Shown here: positions 8,824 through 18,362 of the stretch, one piece after another | How the letters are laid out: each line of letters opens with the position of its first letter | Position numbering within the stretch: position 1 is the first letter of the stretch | NCBI RefSeq assembly: GCF_000270245.1 | Contig: NC_015635.1 | Location: forward strand, 1,736,001-1,800,000 | DNA length: 64,000 nucleotides | Origin: Microlunatus phosphovorus NM-1 | GTDB taxonomy: Bacteria > Actinomycetota > Actinomycetes > Propionibacteriales > Propionibacteriaceae | Reading direction: 5' to 3' | The notes under the pieces: generated by a model | What the model was told of the DNA's origin: nothing | Databases searched by the model: none | Seen by the model: the letters and a program-made list of their open reading frames with translations, nothing else | Translations under genes and position numbers: made by a program

Positions 8824-9315
8824 GTGTCAGCACGCGTCCGCGCCGAGGACCGGGAGTGCCCGCTGTCGACGGCCATGTCGTACGTCGGGGAGTGGTGGAC
8901 GATCCTGATCCTCCACGACTGCTTCGACGGCTACACCCGCTTCGACCAGTTCGAGGCGAACATCGGGCTGTCGTCGAGCATGCTCACTTCGCGCCTCAAG
9001 GCGCTGGTCGACAGCGGCGTGCTGGTCAAGCGCGCCTACCAGGAGCGCCCGGTCCGGCACGAGTACGTGCTAACCGACTTCGGCCGGTCGCTGCGGCCGA
9101 TCCTGGTGGCGATGGCCGCGTGGCGCAACGCGCAGCTCGCGCCGGAGGACCGGGCGATGATCCTCGTCGACACGGGGACCGGGCGCGAGGTCGAGCCGGC
9201 CGTCATCGACACCGCGACAGGCCTTCCCGTGTCCGACCCCCGTTTCGTCTTCACGGCGGGGCCGGCGGCGGGGGAGCAGATGCTCGAGCGTTACCGCCGG
9301 GGCAACGGTCGATGA
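8824..9315 (+). CDS. HxlR-family winged-helix transcriptional regulator
   Basis: A 163-residue protein. The start CPLSTAMSYVGEWWTILILHDCF and the helix pair LSSSMLTSRLKALVDSGVL are the HxlR winged helix-turn-helix; Cys in RECP is often redox-sensitive in this family. The GTG at 8824 is chosen because AGGAGGAG at 8813-8820 is directly upstream; an in-frame start at 8782 would overlap the operator region more closely. It probably represses the divergent NTF2-like gene and itself through the palindrome at 8753-8769. Confidence 0.85.
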   Translation: MSARVRAEDRECPLSTAMSYVGEWWTILILHDCFDGYTRFDQFEANIGLSSSMLTSRLKALVDSGVLVKRAYQERPVRHEYVLTDFGRSLRPILVAMAAWRNAQLAPEDRAMILVDTGTGREVEPAVIDTATGLPVSDPRFVFTAGPAAGEQMLERYRRGNGR

Positions 9316-9393
9316 CTGGGATCAGTCCGTTGTTGACGGCGTCGCGCAGGACAAGGTCGGACTTGGGATTGAGGGACAAATTCCCATCACGGA

Positions 9394-9990
9394 CTAGGGC
9401 GTGTCCTGTAAATGGTTGAGTACGGGATCGCGTAGCCAGATCCGGATGGAGGCGACGGCGAGGGTGCCGCGGTACATGTAGTCGCGTTTGTCGTAGCGAG
9501 TGGCCACCGCGCGGGTGGCGCGGAGCTTGTTGACGGCGCGTTCGACGGTGTTGCGGCCCTTGTAGCGGTCGGGGTCGAACGCTGGCGGTCGGCCGCCCCG
9601 GCAGCCCTTACGGGCACGGGCGGCGTCCTGGTCGGCCTTGGTTGGGATCACGGCCTTGATCCCTCGCTTGGCGAGATGCTGGCGGATGGCCTTGGAGGAG
9701 TACGCCTTGTCCGCCAGCACATAGTCGGGCCGGGTCCGGGGCCGGCCTGGACCCGGTCGGCGCACAGCCAGCTTGCCCAAGACGAGCTCGAAGGCGACCG
9801 CGTCGTGGCGCTGCCCGACCGTGGTCACCAACGCCAGCGGCCGACACCGCTGGTCGGCGACCAGGTGGACCTTGGTCGACAGGCCGCCCCGGGAGCGGCC
9901 CAGTGCCTCACGATCGGCCGGTTTCGCCTTGCCTGGTGGAGGATCAGGCGGCGGATCCGACCCGGGATCGGCCGATTTCTTGTAATTCGA
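9394..9990 (-). CDS. IS5-family transposase, downstream frame (OrfB)
   Basis: The C-terminal half of the transposase is read in the +1 frame relative to OrfA. It contains the second catalytic aspartate in LADKAYSSKAIRQHL, the signature REALGRSRGGLSTKVHLVAD, and the final glutamate in GRNTVERAVNKL, so DDE is complete across both frames. The coding sequence reaches the very end of the element and its TAG (9396-9394) is made from the target duplication TA plus the neighbouring base. The boundary at 9990 is where recognisable homology begins, not a start codon. Confidence 0.85.
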   Translation of the reverse strand, partial: SNYKKSADPGSDPPPDPPPGKAKPADREALGRSRGGLSTKVHLVADQRCRPLALVTTVGQRHDAVAFELVLGKLAVRRPGPGRPRTRPDYVLADKAYSSKAIRQHLAKRGIKAVIPTKADQDAARARKGCRGGRPPAFDPDRYKGRNTVERAVNKLRATRAVATRYDKRDYMYRGTLAVASIRIWLRDPVLNHLQDTP

Positions 9991-10470
9991 TCCTGCCCCC
10001 TGTGGGACGCGCGGCCGCCCGCGTGACATGGTCGTCCAAGGCGACCGCCAGCCGCTCTGCCGCCACATCGGCCGGGGGCAGATGCGGGGCGCCGGCAGCG
10101 TCTTGATGAGCCCGGACCACCGTCGAGTCGACCCCGACCGACCACGGCGACTCCCCAACGTCACAGCCCCGCTGCAACTCGGCCAACACCGCCTCCCAGG
10201 TGCCGTCGCCCGACCAGCGCCGATGCCGGTTGTACACCGTCTTCCACGGCCCATACGACGACGGCAGATCCCGCCACGGCGACCCGGTCCGGGTCCGCCA
10301 CAAGACACCATCGACCACCCTGCGGTGATCGGCCCACGGCCGGCCACGCCGCGCCCCACCACTGGGCAGCAACGGCTCCAACGCCGCCCACTGGGCATCG
10401 GTCAAGTCATGACGATCATGCACACCAACTGCCTACCGCACCCAGCCCCGATCGTTTACGGGACACGGAC
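9397..10470 (-). mobile_element. IS5-family (IS427-like) insertion sequence, about 1.07 kb
   Basis: The ends are imperfect inverted repeats: GGGCGTGTCCTGTAAA on the left and, read inward from the right end at 10470, GTCCGTGTCCCGTAAA (13 of 16 match). Both ends are flanked by TA (9395-9396 and 10471-10472), the two-base duplication expected for IS427-group elements; the restored target reads CTAA. Inside is one transposase in two overlapping reading frames on the minus strand. It sits between the HxlR regulator and the gtrA-like gene and seems not to interrupt a gene. Confidence 0.85.
9944..10423 (-). CDS. IS5-family transposase, upstream frame (OrfA)
   Basis: This 159-residue frame holds the N-terminal half of an IS5-family DDE transposase: the DUF4096-type DNA-binding start (DLTDAQWAALEPLLP), WRDLPSSYGPWKTVYNRH and the first catalytic aspartate in GVDSTVVRAHQ. 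It ends with a TGA just after the point where homology passes into the +1 frame (OrfB). Active transposase needs a ribosomal frameshift in the overlap near 9945-9990, or else this copy is a frameshift mutant. Confidence 0.85.
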   Translation of the reverse strand: MHDRHDLTDAQWAALEPLLPSGGARRGRPWADHRRVVDGVLWRTRTGSPWRDLPSSYGPWKTVYNRHRRWSGDGTWEAVLAELQRGCDVGESPWSVGVDSTVVRAHQDAAGAPHLPPADVAAERLAVALDDHVTRAAARPTGGRIELQEIGRSRVGSAA

Positions 10471-10563
10471 TAATGGGTCTCGAGCTGGGTCCTGAGTGAA
10501 TGGTGAACATCACGCTGCGCCGACTCGGGCCTGTGCGTTGGCGGCGACTACGCTGATCACATC

Positions 10564-11139
10564 GTGAAACGTCTTCGCCACTACCTGTTCGTCCGGCACG
10601 GCCACAACTGGAAGCTGTTGCTCCGTTTTGGCCTGGTCGGTGGCTCCGGTGTGCTGGTCAACATGTTCGTGCTGATCCTGCTGAACAAGTTCGGGGCCGA
10701 CGCGCATGCGGTGGCCATCGATCTGCCGCTGACCGATTTCAACATCCGCTGGTATCACGTCTTCTCCACCATCGCCTTCCTGGTGGCGAACCTGTGGAAC
10801 TTCCAGCTCAACCGGTGGTGGACCTTCAAGAGCAGTGATCACGCGAGCTGGTGGAAGGAATACCTGCCCTTCCTGGCGGTGGGTCTGATGGCGCTGGTCG
10901 CCAACCTCGGCATCTTGACCCTGCTGTTGCATCCCAACTCGCCGGTAGCGCTGTCCACGTCCTTCTTCGACGACTCGACGGGCTTCCGGACCCGGCTGTA
11001 TTGGGCCCAGCTGATCGCGATCGCGTTCGTCACGCCACTGTCGTTCCTGCTGAACAAGGTATGGACCTTCTCCGCGGTCCGTGGGCGCGACAAGCAGCAG
11101 TCGACCTCGCCGAAGGAGCCTGTCTCCAGCGGTCAGTGA
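10564..11139 (+). CDS. GtrA-family membrane protein
   Basis: A 191-residue protein with four predicted membrane segments. FGLVGGSGVLVNMFVL at the start, NFQLNRWWTF in the middle and FLLNKVWTF near the end are the conserved GtrA marks. GtrA proteins help move undecaprenyl-linked sugars or act in cell-wall glycan modification. No sugar transferase is adjacent, so the substrate is unknown. GTG start with no clear Shine-Dalgarno; the charged tail is cytoplasmic by composition. Confidence 0.85.
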   Translation: MKRLRHYLFVRHGHNWKLLLRFGLVGGSGVLVNMFVLILLNKFGADAHAVAIDLPLTDFNIRWYHVFSTIAFLVANLWNFQLNRWWTFKSSDHASWWKEYLPFLAVGLMALVANLGILTLLLHPNSPVALSTSFFDDSTGFRTRLYWAQLIAIAFVTPLSFLLNKVWTFSAVRGRDKQQSTSPKEPVSSGQ

Positions 11140-11384
11140 CCCGGGGCAAGTGATGGGACCGGTCCGGTGGTCGCCTCGCGGCGAGTGGCGCGACGCGGCT
11201 CCAGCCGAACGGTATTCCGAGAAGGCAATTTTCTTTGGGGCCCGGGGACTCGATCCGGACCGGTCCTGGTGACAACCTACGACACCGAGGCGGGAATCCG
11301 AAGCCTTTCGGAGAACCACAGCTAGGGTGAATCTGCCTTCCCGCCGTCAACCGCCAGCCGATCGAGCCGGACGAAAGGTCCGTG

Positions 11385-14300
11385 GTGTATCTCAAGAGCC
11401 TTACGTTGCGCGGGTTCAAGTCCTTCGCCTCCGCAACCACGCTCAACTTCGAGCCGGGGATCACCTGCGTCGTCGGCCCGAACGGGTCCGGCAAGTCCAA
11501 TGTCGTGGACGCCCTCAGCTGGGTGATGGGCGAGCAGGGTGCGAAATCACTGCGCGGCGGCAAGATGGAGGACGTCATCTTTGCCGGCACCTCCGGACGG
11601 GCCCCGCTGGGTCGCGCCGAGGTGCTGCTGACCATCGACAACACCGACGGTGCGCTGCCGATCGACTACACCGAGGTCACCATCTCGCGGACGATGTTCC
11701 GCAACGGCGGCTCCGAGTACGCCATCAACGGCCACTCGGCGCGGCTGTTGGACGTCCAGGAACTGCTCAGCGACTCCGGTATCGGCCGAGAGATGCACGT
11801 CATCGTCGGCCAAGGTCAGCTCGACTCGATCCTGCAGGCCACGCCCGAGGGGCGGCGCGGGTTCATCGAGGAGGCGGCCGGGGTTCTCAAGCATCGCAAG
11901 CGCAAGGAGAAGGCGCTGCGCAAGCTGGAGGCGTGTGAGGGCAACCTGACCCGGCTGCAGGACCTGATCACCGAGATCCGGCGCCAGCTCAAGCCGCTCG
12001 GTCGGCAGGCGGAGGTAGCCCGCAAGGCTGCCGTCATCCAGGCTGAGGTCCGCGATGCGAAAGCCCGGCTGATCGCCGACGACCTGGTCCAGGTGCAGTT
12101 GTCGATGGCGTCCGACCTGGCCGACGAGCGGGCGATGAGACAGCGGCGGCTGGAACTGGAGCAGGCGCTCGAGGTTGCGCGGGAGACCGAGATCGAGGCC
12201 GAACAGACGGTACGCGCCTGCGTACCGCGGCTGAATCTCGCCCAGGAGACCTGGTATTCGTTGGCCGCACTCAAGGAGCGGGTCGCCTCGACGATGTCGA
12301 TCGCCCGGGAGCGGATGCGCAACGCCGACAACGATCCGGGAGAAACCCGGGTCGGCCGCGATCCCGATGAGCTCGACCGGGAAGCCGAGGCGGTCGCCGC
12401 TCAAGAGGCGGAGCTGGCCCGTGAGGTCGCTGCCCGCAGCCAGGTGCTGCAGGACGCGACCACGCACCGGACCGAGACCGAGACCGCCCATCAGCGCGAA
12501 GATGCCCGGCTGGCGGCGCTGGTCCGGGCTGCTGCCGACCGTCGCGAGGGTCTGGCCCGGCTGACCGGGCAGGTCAACTCGCTGCGCAGCCGCGCCGAGG
12601 CGGCCAACGCCGAGATCGGCCGGCTCGCTGCCGCTCACGGTGAGGCCGCTGGCCGCGCCGAGCAGGCGACCCGGGCGTTCACGGTGCTGGAGACCCAGGT
12701 GGCCGGGCTGGACGACAGTGAGCTCGGTCTGGACTCCGCACACGAGGAAGCGCTGGAGACCCAGCACGCGGTGGAGGCCGAGTTGGCCGCGCTGCGGACC
12801 GAGGAGCTTGCCGCCGGCCAGGAGCGGGCGGCGCTGGCCGCCCGGCTGGAGGCGTTGCAGGTCGGCCTGAATCGGAAGGATGCCTCCGGCGCGCTGTTGG
12901 CGGCCACCGACACCGTGGACGGGCTGCTCGGTTCGGTGGCGGCCTTGGTCACCGTGCACGAGGGTCATGAGACCGCGGTTGCCGCGGCCCTTGGTGCTGC
13001 GGCCGATGCCGTGGCAGTGATCGGGATCGACGCCGCACTGGGTGCAGTCGACCACCTCAAGACCGAGGATCTGGGTCGCGCCGGGCTGCTGCTCGCCGGC
13101 CAGCGCGAGCCGGATGACCGCGACACCTGGCCGGTGCTGCCCGAGGGCGTCGTCTATGCCGTGGACGTGGTGGAGGCGCCGGTCGAGATCGCCCGTGCCA
13201 TCGGTCGACTGCTGCGCAAGGTTGTGGTGGTGCCGGATCTGCCGGCTGCCCGCTCCCTGGTCGAGCGGCTGCCGGATCTCACGGCGGTGACCAGCGACGG
13301 CGATGTGCTGAGCACCCATTTCGCGGCCGGCGGTTCATCGGCGCAGCCGAGCCTGATCGAGGTGCAAGCCGCGGTCGACGATGCCGAGCGCCGACTGGCC
13401 GAGGCCAACCATCACTGCGAGCGGCTGCGCTTCGCACAGACCGAGCTGGCCGAGCGGCTTCGGCTCGCCGCCGAGGCGGTGGACGCCACGCTGGCTCGAC
13501 TGCACGAGTCGGATGCGGCCATGGCGGCGGTGGCCGAGGAGCTCGGCCAGCTGAGCTCGGCCTCCCGCTCTGCACACGGCGAAGCCGAGCGACTGCTGCA
13601 CGGGATCGCGAAGGCCGAGGAGGCCAGGGACCGAGATCTCAGTGGCCTGGCCGATCTCGAGCATCGGCTGGCCTTGGCTCAGGAAGCCCCGGAGGAAGAG
13701 CAACCGGACCCGGCGGAGCGGGACCGGCTGGCGGAGGCCGCCCGGGTCGCTCGCAGTGCGGAGATGGACGCGCGGCTCGCGCTGCGCACCATGGAGGAGC
13801 GGGTCCGGGCGCTGTCCGGTCGAGCAGACGCACTGCGTCGTGCTGCCCAGCACGAGCGACAGGCCCGCGCCAAGGCGCAGGCCCGCAGGGAGCGGATGCT
13901 GCGTGAGGCGGCGGTCGCCCGTGGGGTGCACGCGGGTGCGGGCCAACTCGCAAGCCGGATCGAGGCGTCGATCGTGCTCGCCGGAGAGGAGCGGGCAGCC
14001 GCCGACGCAGCCCGGACCGATGCCGAGGCCGCACTGTCCGAGATTCGGCGGCGACTTCGTACGCTGACTCACGACTTCGAGTCCCTGGTCGACAGCGCGC
14101 ACCGTGACGAGATGGCCCGCGCAGAGCAGCGGATGCGGCTGGAGCAGCTCACCGAGAAGGCGATGAGCGAGCTCGGGCTGGAGCCGGAGGCCCTGGTCGC
14201 CGAGTATGGTCCCGACCAGCCCGTGCCGGTGCTGACCAGGCCCGACGGCAGCGCCCTGCAGCCGGACGACGAGGTGCCGCCACCGGTGCCGTACGTGCGC

Positions 14301-14960
14301 GAGCAGCAGTCCAAGCGGCTGCGAGCCGCCGAGCGGGCCCTCGGCGTGCTGGGTCGGGTCAACCCGCTGGCGCTCGAGGAGTTCGACGCGATGGCGGAGC
14401 GGCACCGGTTCCTTGCCGAGCAGCTCGACGACCTGAAGAAGACCCGCGCCGACCTGATGGACATCATCACCGAGGTCGACAACCGGGTGGAGCAAGTGTT
14501 CGCCGAGGCGTACGCGGATGTGGAGACCGCCTTCGAGCGGGTGTTCGCCCGGCTCTTCCCCGGTGGCGAGGGTCGGCTGGTGCTGACCGAGCCGGGCAGC
14601 TGGCTCACCACCGGTGTCGACGTCGAGGCACGACCGCCGGGCAAGAAGGTGAAGCGGCTCTCGCTGTTGTCCGGTGGGGAGCGTTCCCTGGTCGCGGTGG
14701 CGTTCCTGGTGGCACTGTTCATCGCCCGGCCCAGTCCGTTCTACATCCTCGACGAGGTGGAGGCCGCGCTGGACGACACCAACCTCGGCCGGCTGCTGGA
14801 GATCTACGAGGAGCTCCGGGAGAACAGTCAGCTGCTGGTGATCACCCACCAGAAGCGCACCATGGAGATCGCCGACGCCCTGTACGGCGTGACGATGCGC
14901 GGCGACGGCGTTTCGGCCGTGATCTCCCAGCGGCTACGGGAGACGGTGTCGGTCGCCTGA
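11385..14960 (+). CDS. smc: Chromosome segregation protein SMC
   Basis: A 1191-residue SMC. Walker A GPNGSGKSN lies near residue 32, followed by the long coiled coil, a hinge at roughly residues 500-650, a second coiled coil, and the C-terminal head with LSGGERSLVAVAFL and Walker B FYILDEVEAALDD. SMC with ScpAB compacts and segregates the chromosome. Two adjacent GTG codons are possible; 11385 gives MYLKSLTLRGFKSF as in other actinobacteria and stands six bases after GAAAGG, so it is preferred over 11382. The usual acyP gene between mutM and smc is absent. Confidence 0.97.
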   Translation: MYLKSLTLRGFKSFASATTLNFEPGITCVVGPNGSGKSNVVDALSWVMGEQGAKSLRGGKMEDVIFAGTSGRAPLGRAEVLLTIDNTDGALPIDYTEVTISRTMFRNGGSEYAINGHSARLLDVQELLSDSGIGREMHVIVGQGQLDSILQATPEGRRGFIEEAAGVLKHRKRKEKALRKLEACEGNLTRLQDLITEIRRQLKPLGRQAEVARKAAVIQAEVRDAKARLIADDLVQVQLSMASDLADERAMRQRRLELEQALEVARETEIEAEQTVRACVPRLNLAQETWYSLAALKERVASTMSIARERMRNADNDPGETRVGRDPDELDREAEAVAAQEAELAREVAARSQVLQDATTHRTETETAHQREDARLAALVRAAADRREGLARLTGQVNSLRSRAEAANAEIGRLAAAHGEAAGRAEQATRAFTVLETQVAGLDDSELGLDSAHEEALETQHAVEAELAALRTEELAAGQERAALAARLEALQVGLNRKDASGALLAATDTVDGLLGSVAALVTVHEGHETAVAAALGAAADAVAVIGIDAALGAVDHLKTEDLGRAGLLLAGQREPDDRDTWPVLPEGVVYAVDVVEAPVEIARAIGRLLRKVVVVPDLPAARSLVERLPDLTAVTSDGDVLSTHFAAGGSSAQPSLIEVQAAVDDAERRLAEANHHCERLRFAQTELAERLRLAAEAVDATLARLHESDAAMAAVAEELGQLSSASRSAHGEAERLLHGIAKAEEARDRDLSGLADLEHRLALAQEAPEEEQPDPAERDRLAEAARVARSAEMDARLALRTMEERVRALSGRADALRRAAQHERQARAKAQARRERMLREAAVARGVHAGAGQLASRIEASIVLAGEERAAADAARTDAEAALSEIRRRLRTLTHDFESLVDSAHRDEMARAEQRMRLEQLTEKAMSELGLEPEALVAEYGPDQPVPVLTRPDGSALQPDDEVPPPVPYVREQQSKRLRAAERALGVLGRVNPLALEEFDAMAERHRFLAEQLDDLKKTRADLMDIITEVDNRVEQVFAEAYADVETAFERVFARLFPGGEGRLVLTEPGSWLTTGVDVEARPPGKKVKRLSLLSGGERSLVAVAFLVALFIARPSPFYILDEVEAALDDTNLGRLLEIYEELRENSQLLVITHQKRTMEIADALYGVTMRGDGVSAVISQRLRETVSVA

Positions 14961-15123
14961 CGGCGCGTGATCGTGACCGAACCGATGCCGACACGCGTGA
15001 CGAGATCGGCCATCAGGCGGCTAGACAGGATGAAGATGCGGGTACGGGTATCGCCGGTGCCCGCCGACAGTGACCTTCCCCGGGCCGCACTGTCTTTGTG
15101 GCCGACTGCTCGAAAGGTGCGAG

Positions 15124-15312
15124 ATGACTGCCATCCTCGTTGCCATGATCGTTGTGTTGACTATCGCCGCCGGAATCGCCGGCGTGGTCCTGCTCGGTAT
15201 GCAGGGCCGCGGCAGCCAACACGTGCCGAAGCTGACTGATCAGATGGCGCGGGTCGCCCGGCACCTGAACGGCGAGGGCGAGCCGCCGCGCTCGCTCATC
15301 CGCACGCACTGA
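15124..15312 (+). CDS. Small single-pass membrane protein
   Basis: A 62-residue protein with one hydrophobic helix at the N-terminus (AILVAMIVVLTIAAGIAGVV) and a basic cytoplasmic tail ending PRSLIRTH. The ATG at 15124 follows GAAAGG by seven bases; a longer in-frame start at 15070 has no such site. It lies between smc and ftsY, in the same direction. I do not recognise a family beyond a small membrane protein in this position. Confidence 0.6.
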   Translation: MTAILVAMIVVLTIAAGIAGVVLLGMQGRGSQHVPKLTDQMARVARHLNGEGEPPRSLIRTH

Positions 15313-15380
15313 TCGCCACCGGCAAGGGGCCGCCTGCGGCGCCTCAGGAAACGGGGTGCGAACGCCCCTAAGATGACCCG

Positions 15381-16589
15381 GTGGATCCAATGACCATCTG
15401 GTACATCGTTGGCGGCATCATCCTGGCCGCCGTCGTTCTTGTCGGGCTGCTAGCTGTCAATCGTCGCGCGGCGCTGCGCCGAGCCGAGGAGCAGCGACAG
15501 CTGCGCGGCGGCGGTGCCGGCCGGGACAGCGGTGACCGGGATGGCGGCGGAGTCGACCTGCGCGATCGGCCTCGGCTCACCGGGATCGACGAGTTGCCCG
15601 GCACCGGTGCCGGCGAAGTGGTGCTGACCGACGAGGTCGTCGAACCGCTGCCGCTCGATCGTCCCGAGGCCCCGGAGAGCCGCCTGGCCCGGCTCCGTCG
15701 TCGGCTGGCCGGCTCCAACAACGCCCTAGGCCGTGGCCTGTTGATGCTGCTGTCTCGCGACCGGATCGACGAGGAGACCTGGGAGGACTTCGAGGACACC
15801 CTGATCACCGCCGATCTCGGGGTCGGGCCGACCACTGAGCTGGTGGACAACCTCCGGACCAGGTTCCGGGTCGAAGGCGTGGCCGACCCTGCCCAAGCGC
15901 GCGAGATCCTGCGCAGCGAACTGCTCGCGCTGGTCGACCCGACCATGGACCGCACGATCCACGCCGACCGCGGTGACACCCCGGCGGTGGTGATGGTCGT
16001 CGGCGTCAACGGCACCGGCAAGACCACCACCGTCGGCAAGCTCGCCCGCGTCCTGGTGGCGGAGGACAAAGAGGTCCTGCTGGGCGCGGCCGACACCTTC
16101 CGTGCTGCTGCCGCCGACCAGCTCGAGACCTGGGGTGGTCGCGTCGGCGTGCCGACGGTCCGCGGTGCGGAGGGAGCCGATCCCGCCAGCGTGGCATTCG
16201 AGGCGGTCAAGGTCGGCATCGAAGGCGAGGTGGACGTGGTCTTGATCGACACCGCCGGACGCCTGCACACCAAGACCGGTCTGATGGACGAGCTGGGCAA
16301 GGTCAAGCGGGTGATCGAGCGTCAGGCACCGGTGAGCGAGGTGCTGCTGGTCCTCGATGCCACGACCGGTCAGAACGGGCTCACCCAGGCGCGGATCTTC
16401 CGCGAGGTCGTCGACGTCACCGGGATCGTGCTGACCAAGCTCGACGGCTCGGCCAAGGGCGGCATCGTCGTCCAGGTGCAGCGCGAGCTCGGGGTGCCGG
16501 TGAAGCTCGTCGGGCTGGGGGAGGGCGTGGACGATCTGGCGCCGTTCGACGCCGAGGTCTTCGTGGACGCGCTGCTGGAGGTCGCCTGA
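15381..16589 (+). CDS. ftsY: Signal recognition particle receptor FtsY
   Basis: A 402-residue SRP receptor. It begins with an N-terminal membrane helix (IWYIVGGIILAAVVLVGLL), as in other actinobacterial FtsY, then an acidic/basic linker, the N domain, and the GTPase G domain with GVNGTGKTTTVGKLA at about residue 205, DTFRAAAADQLETW, DTAGRLHTK and TKLDGSAKGG. It pairs with Ffh (28506-30068) to deliver ribosomes to the translocon. GTG start. Confidence 0.97.
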   Translation: MDPMTIWYIVGGIILAAVVLVGLLAVNRRAALRRAEEQRQLRGGGAGRDSGDRDGGGVDLRDRPRLTGIDELPGTGAGEVVLTDEVVEPLPLDRPEAPESRLARLRRRLAGSNNALGRGLLMLLSRDRIDEETWEDFEDTLITADLGVGPTTELVDNLRTRFRVEGVADPAQAREILRSELLALVDPTMDRTIHADRGDTPAVVMVVGVNGTGKTTTVGKLARVLVAEDKEVLLGAADTFRAAAADQLETWGGRVGVPTVRGAEGADPASVAFEAVKVGIEGEVDVVLIDTAGRLHTKTGLMDELGKVKRVIERQAPVSEVLLVLDATTGQNGLTQARIFREVVDVTGIVLTKLDGSAKGGIVVQVQRELGVPVKLVGLGEGVDDLAPFDAEVFVDALLEVA

Positions 16590-16656
16590 CCCCCTAGCCC
16601 GTGAGCGGGAAGATGGCGTAGCCGGTGAATGCGCGTCATCGTCGCGAGCGGGCGCA

Positions 16657-17391
16657 CTAGATCGTGTGGCCGCCGTTCACGCTGATCCGCTGAGCGGTGA
16701 CGAAGCCGGCCTCGTCCGAGGCCAGATAGCTGACCATGCTCGCAATGTCGTCCGGGGTGCCGATCCGAGCCAGGGGAACCTCCGCCAGGTAGGCCGACGT
16801 GTCCGCGCCCGCGTGTCGCTCCACCGGGATCCAGCCGGGTGCCACCAGGTTCACCGTGACGCCATCCGGTCCGAGCTCGCGGGCCCAGATCTTGGCCAGC
16901 TCCGCCTCGGCCGCCTTGGCGCCGGCATAGGCCGACCATCCCGGTTTGGCTCGGTCGACCATGTCCGATCCGATCAAGATCACCCGGCCGAACCCGTGCG
17001 TACGCATGGCCGGCAGCGCCGCCTGCACCAGCAGGGTCGGACTCTTGACGAAGAAGACGAGCTGATCGAGGTAGTCCTGCCAGGTGAGCCGATCCAGGGG
17101 CACGATCGGCTGCGGGCCGGTGGCGTTCGCCACCACGCCGAGCACCGGCCCCTGCTCGCGGCCGATCCGGGTCAGCAGGTCGGTGACCGCGTCCTCGTTG
17201 GTGACGTCAGCCGCGTACGCGGCCGCAATCCCTCCGGCGTTCCGGATGTCGTCGACGACGCGGTCGGCGCCGTCGGCATCGGAGCGGTAGTTGACGGCCA
17301 CGGACCAGCCCGCCGCGGCGAGCCTGCGGGCGACGACGGCTCCGAGACCGCGCGAGGCGCCGGTGACCAGGGCAACACGATCAGATGACAC
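16657..17391 (-). CDS. SDR-family oxidoreductase, FabG-like
   Basis: A 244-residue classical short-chain dehydrogenase. It has the cofactor motif TGASRGLGAVVARRL at residue 10, NATG in place of NNAG, catalytic serine in LIGSDMVDRAKP and the YAGAK catalytic Tyr-Lys pair, and ends in SVNGGHTI. NAD(P)H preference and substrate cannot be fixed; Asn-Tyr-Arg after beta2 suggests NADPH. It starts 21 bp after the phytanoyl-CoA dioxygenase gene, in the same direction, and probably acts in the same pathway under the divergent AraC regulator. Confidence 0.88.
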   Translation of the reverse strand: MSSDRVALVTGASRGLGAVVARRLAAAGWSVAVNYRSDADGADRVVDDIRNAGGIAAAYAADVTNEDAVTDLLTRIGREQGPVLGVVANATGPQPIVPLDRLTWQDYLDQLVFFVKSPTLLVQAALPAMRTHGFGRVILIGSDMVDRAKPGWSAYAGAKAAEAELAKIWARELGPDGVTVNLVAPGWIPVERHAGADTSAYLAEVPLARIGTPDDIASMVSYLASDEAGFVTAQRISVNGGHTI

Positions 17392-17412
17392 GGCGGCACG
17401 CTACCGGAGATC

Positions 17413-18297
17413 TCAACGGTCGCAGCCACCGTCCTTGTCCGGCCGGGAGTAGGGCTTGCGGATATCGGTCGTGCCCTTGTACGCGTACGGGTCCTCGCCG
17501 GCGATCAGCACGATGTCACGGAAATCGCTGATCGCCATGTGCTCACCCGGCTTGGGAGCCTCCCACGGCAGCAGTGACTCCGCGCTCATGTAATGGTTGG
17601 CCAGCGCGCGGCGATAGCCATGCTTGCCGGAATTCTCCAGTGAACGATGCAGCAGATAGCCGTTGAAGAGCAGTGCCGTGCCGGCCGGGATCTCCACCGG
17701 CACGGCATCCTCGTCCCGGTAGGGGAAATCAAAGGCCTCGGTGGTGCAGTCGAACCGCGGGTCATCCTGGTTGCGGGCCGGATAGAGCACCCCGCGACGG
17801 TGTGAACCGGGTAGCACCCACAGGCAGCCGTTCTCGATGGTGGCGTCGTCCAACGCGATCCACGCGGCGGTCAGCGACCGGTCCCGGGTGGGAATGAAGA
17901 ACTCGTCCTGATGCCAGGCCTGGCCGGGCTTGCCCTCGCTCTTGATGAAGAGCATCGACTGCATCGCCTTGACGTTCGGCCCGATCACCGAGACGAGGGC
18001 ATCGACGATCTTGGGCGCACGCAGGGCCCGCTCGGCGGCGGGTGACAGCTTGTGCGGGTAGTGGATGCACAAGAACTGCCGCAGCACGTCCTCGTCGGTG
18101 GCATCGGCCTTGAGCAGGGGCACCGAATCGGGCCCCTCCTTGTATCCATAGGTGATCTGCCCGTAGTCGCCGCGACAGATCCGCAGGGCCTCGTCATTGA
18201 TCTCAGCTACCTCGGTCGGCGACAATGCATCGGGTATCAATGCGAATCCGTGCTCAGCGAAGTGACCGGCCAGCTCCCGATCTGTCTGATCAATCAT
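17413..18297 (-). CDS. Phytanoyl-CoA dioxygenase (PhyH) family protein
   Basis: A 294-residue Fe(II)/2-oxoglutarate oxygenase of the PhyH family. The iron ligands are visible as AWHQDEFF (HxD) and the distal LLHRSLENSGKHGYRRAL (His, then Arg for 2-oxoglutarate). The ATG at 18297 is chosen so that the protein begins MIDQTDRELAGHFAEHGFAL, the normal family start; an in-frame start at 18378 would run into the divergent AraC gene. Substrate is unknown; the family includes ectoine, phytanoyl-CoA and natural-product hydroxylases. Likely operon with the SDR. Confidence 0.85.
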   Translation of the reverse strand: MIDQTDRELAGHFAEHGFALIPDALSPTEVAEINDEALRICRGDYGQITYGYKEGPDSVPLLKADATDEDVLRQFLCIHYPHKLSPAAERALRAPKIVDALVSVIGPNVKAMQSMLFIKSEGKPGQAWHQDEFFIPTRDRSLTAAWIALDDATIENGCLWVLPGSHRRGVLYPARNQDDPRFDCTTEAFDFPYRDEDAVPVEIPAGTALLFNGYLLHRSLENSGKHGYRRALANHYMSAESLLPWEAPKPGEHMAISDFRDIVLIAGEDPYAYKGTTDIRKPYSRPDKDGGCDR

Positions 18298-18362
18298 GGG
18301 TTCAGCGTGGCAGCAACGGGTGCTGCTGGGAATGTCGGGGACCATCTGGTAAATATCTGATC

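Noticed and set aside
11547-14849. Two long minus-strand frames (590 and 504 codons) opposite smc
   Set aside because: Shadows produced by codon bias in smc; composition is repetitive Gly/Gln/His/Leu with no domain.
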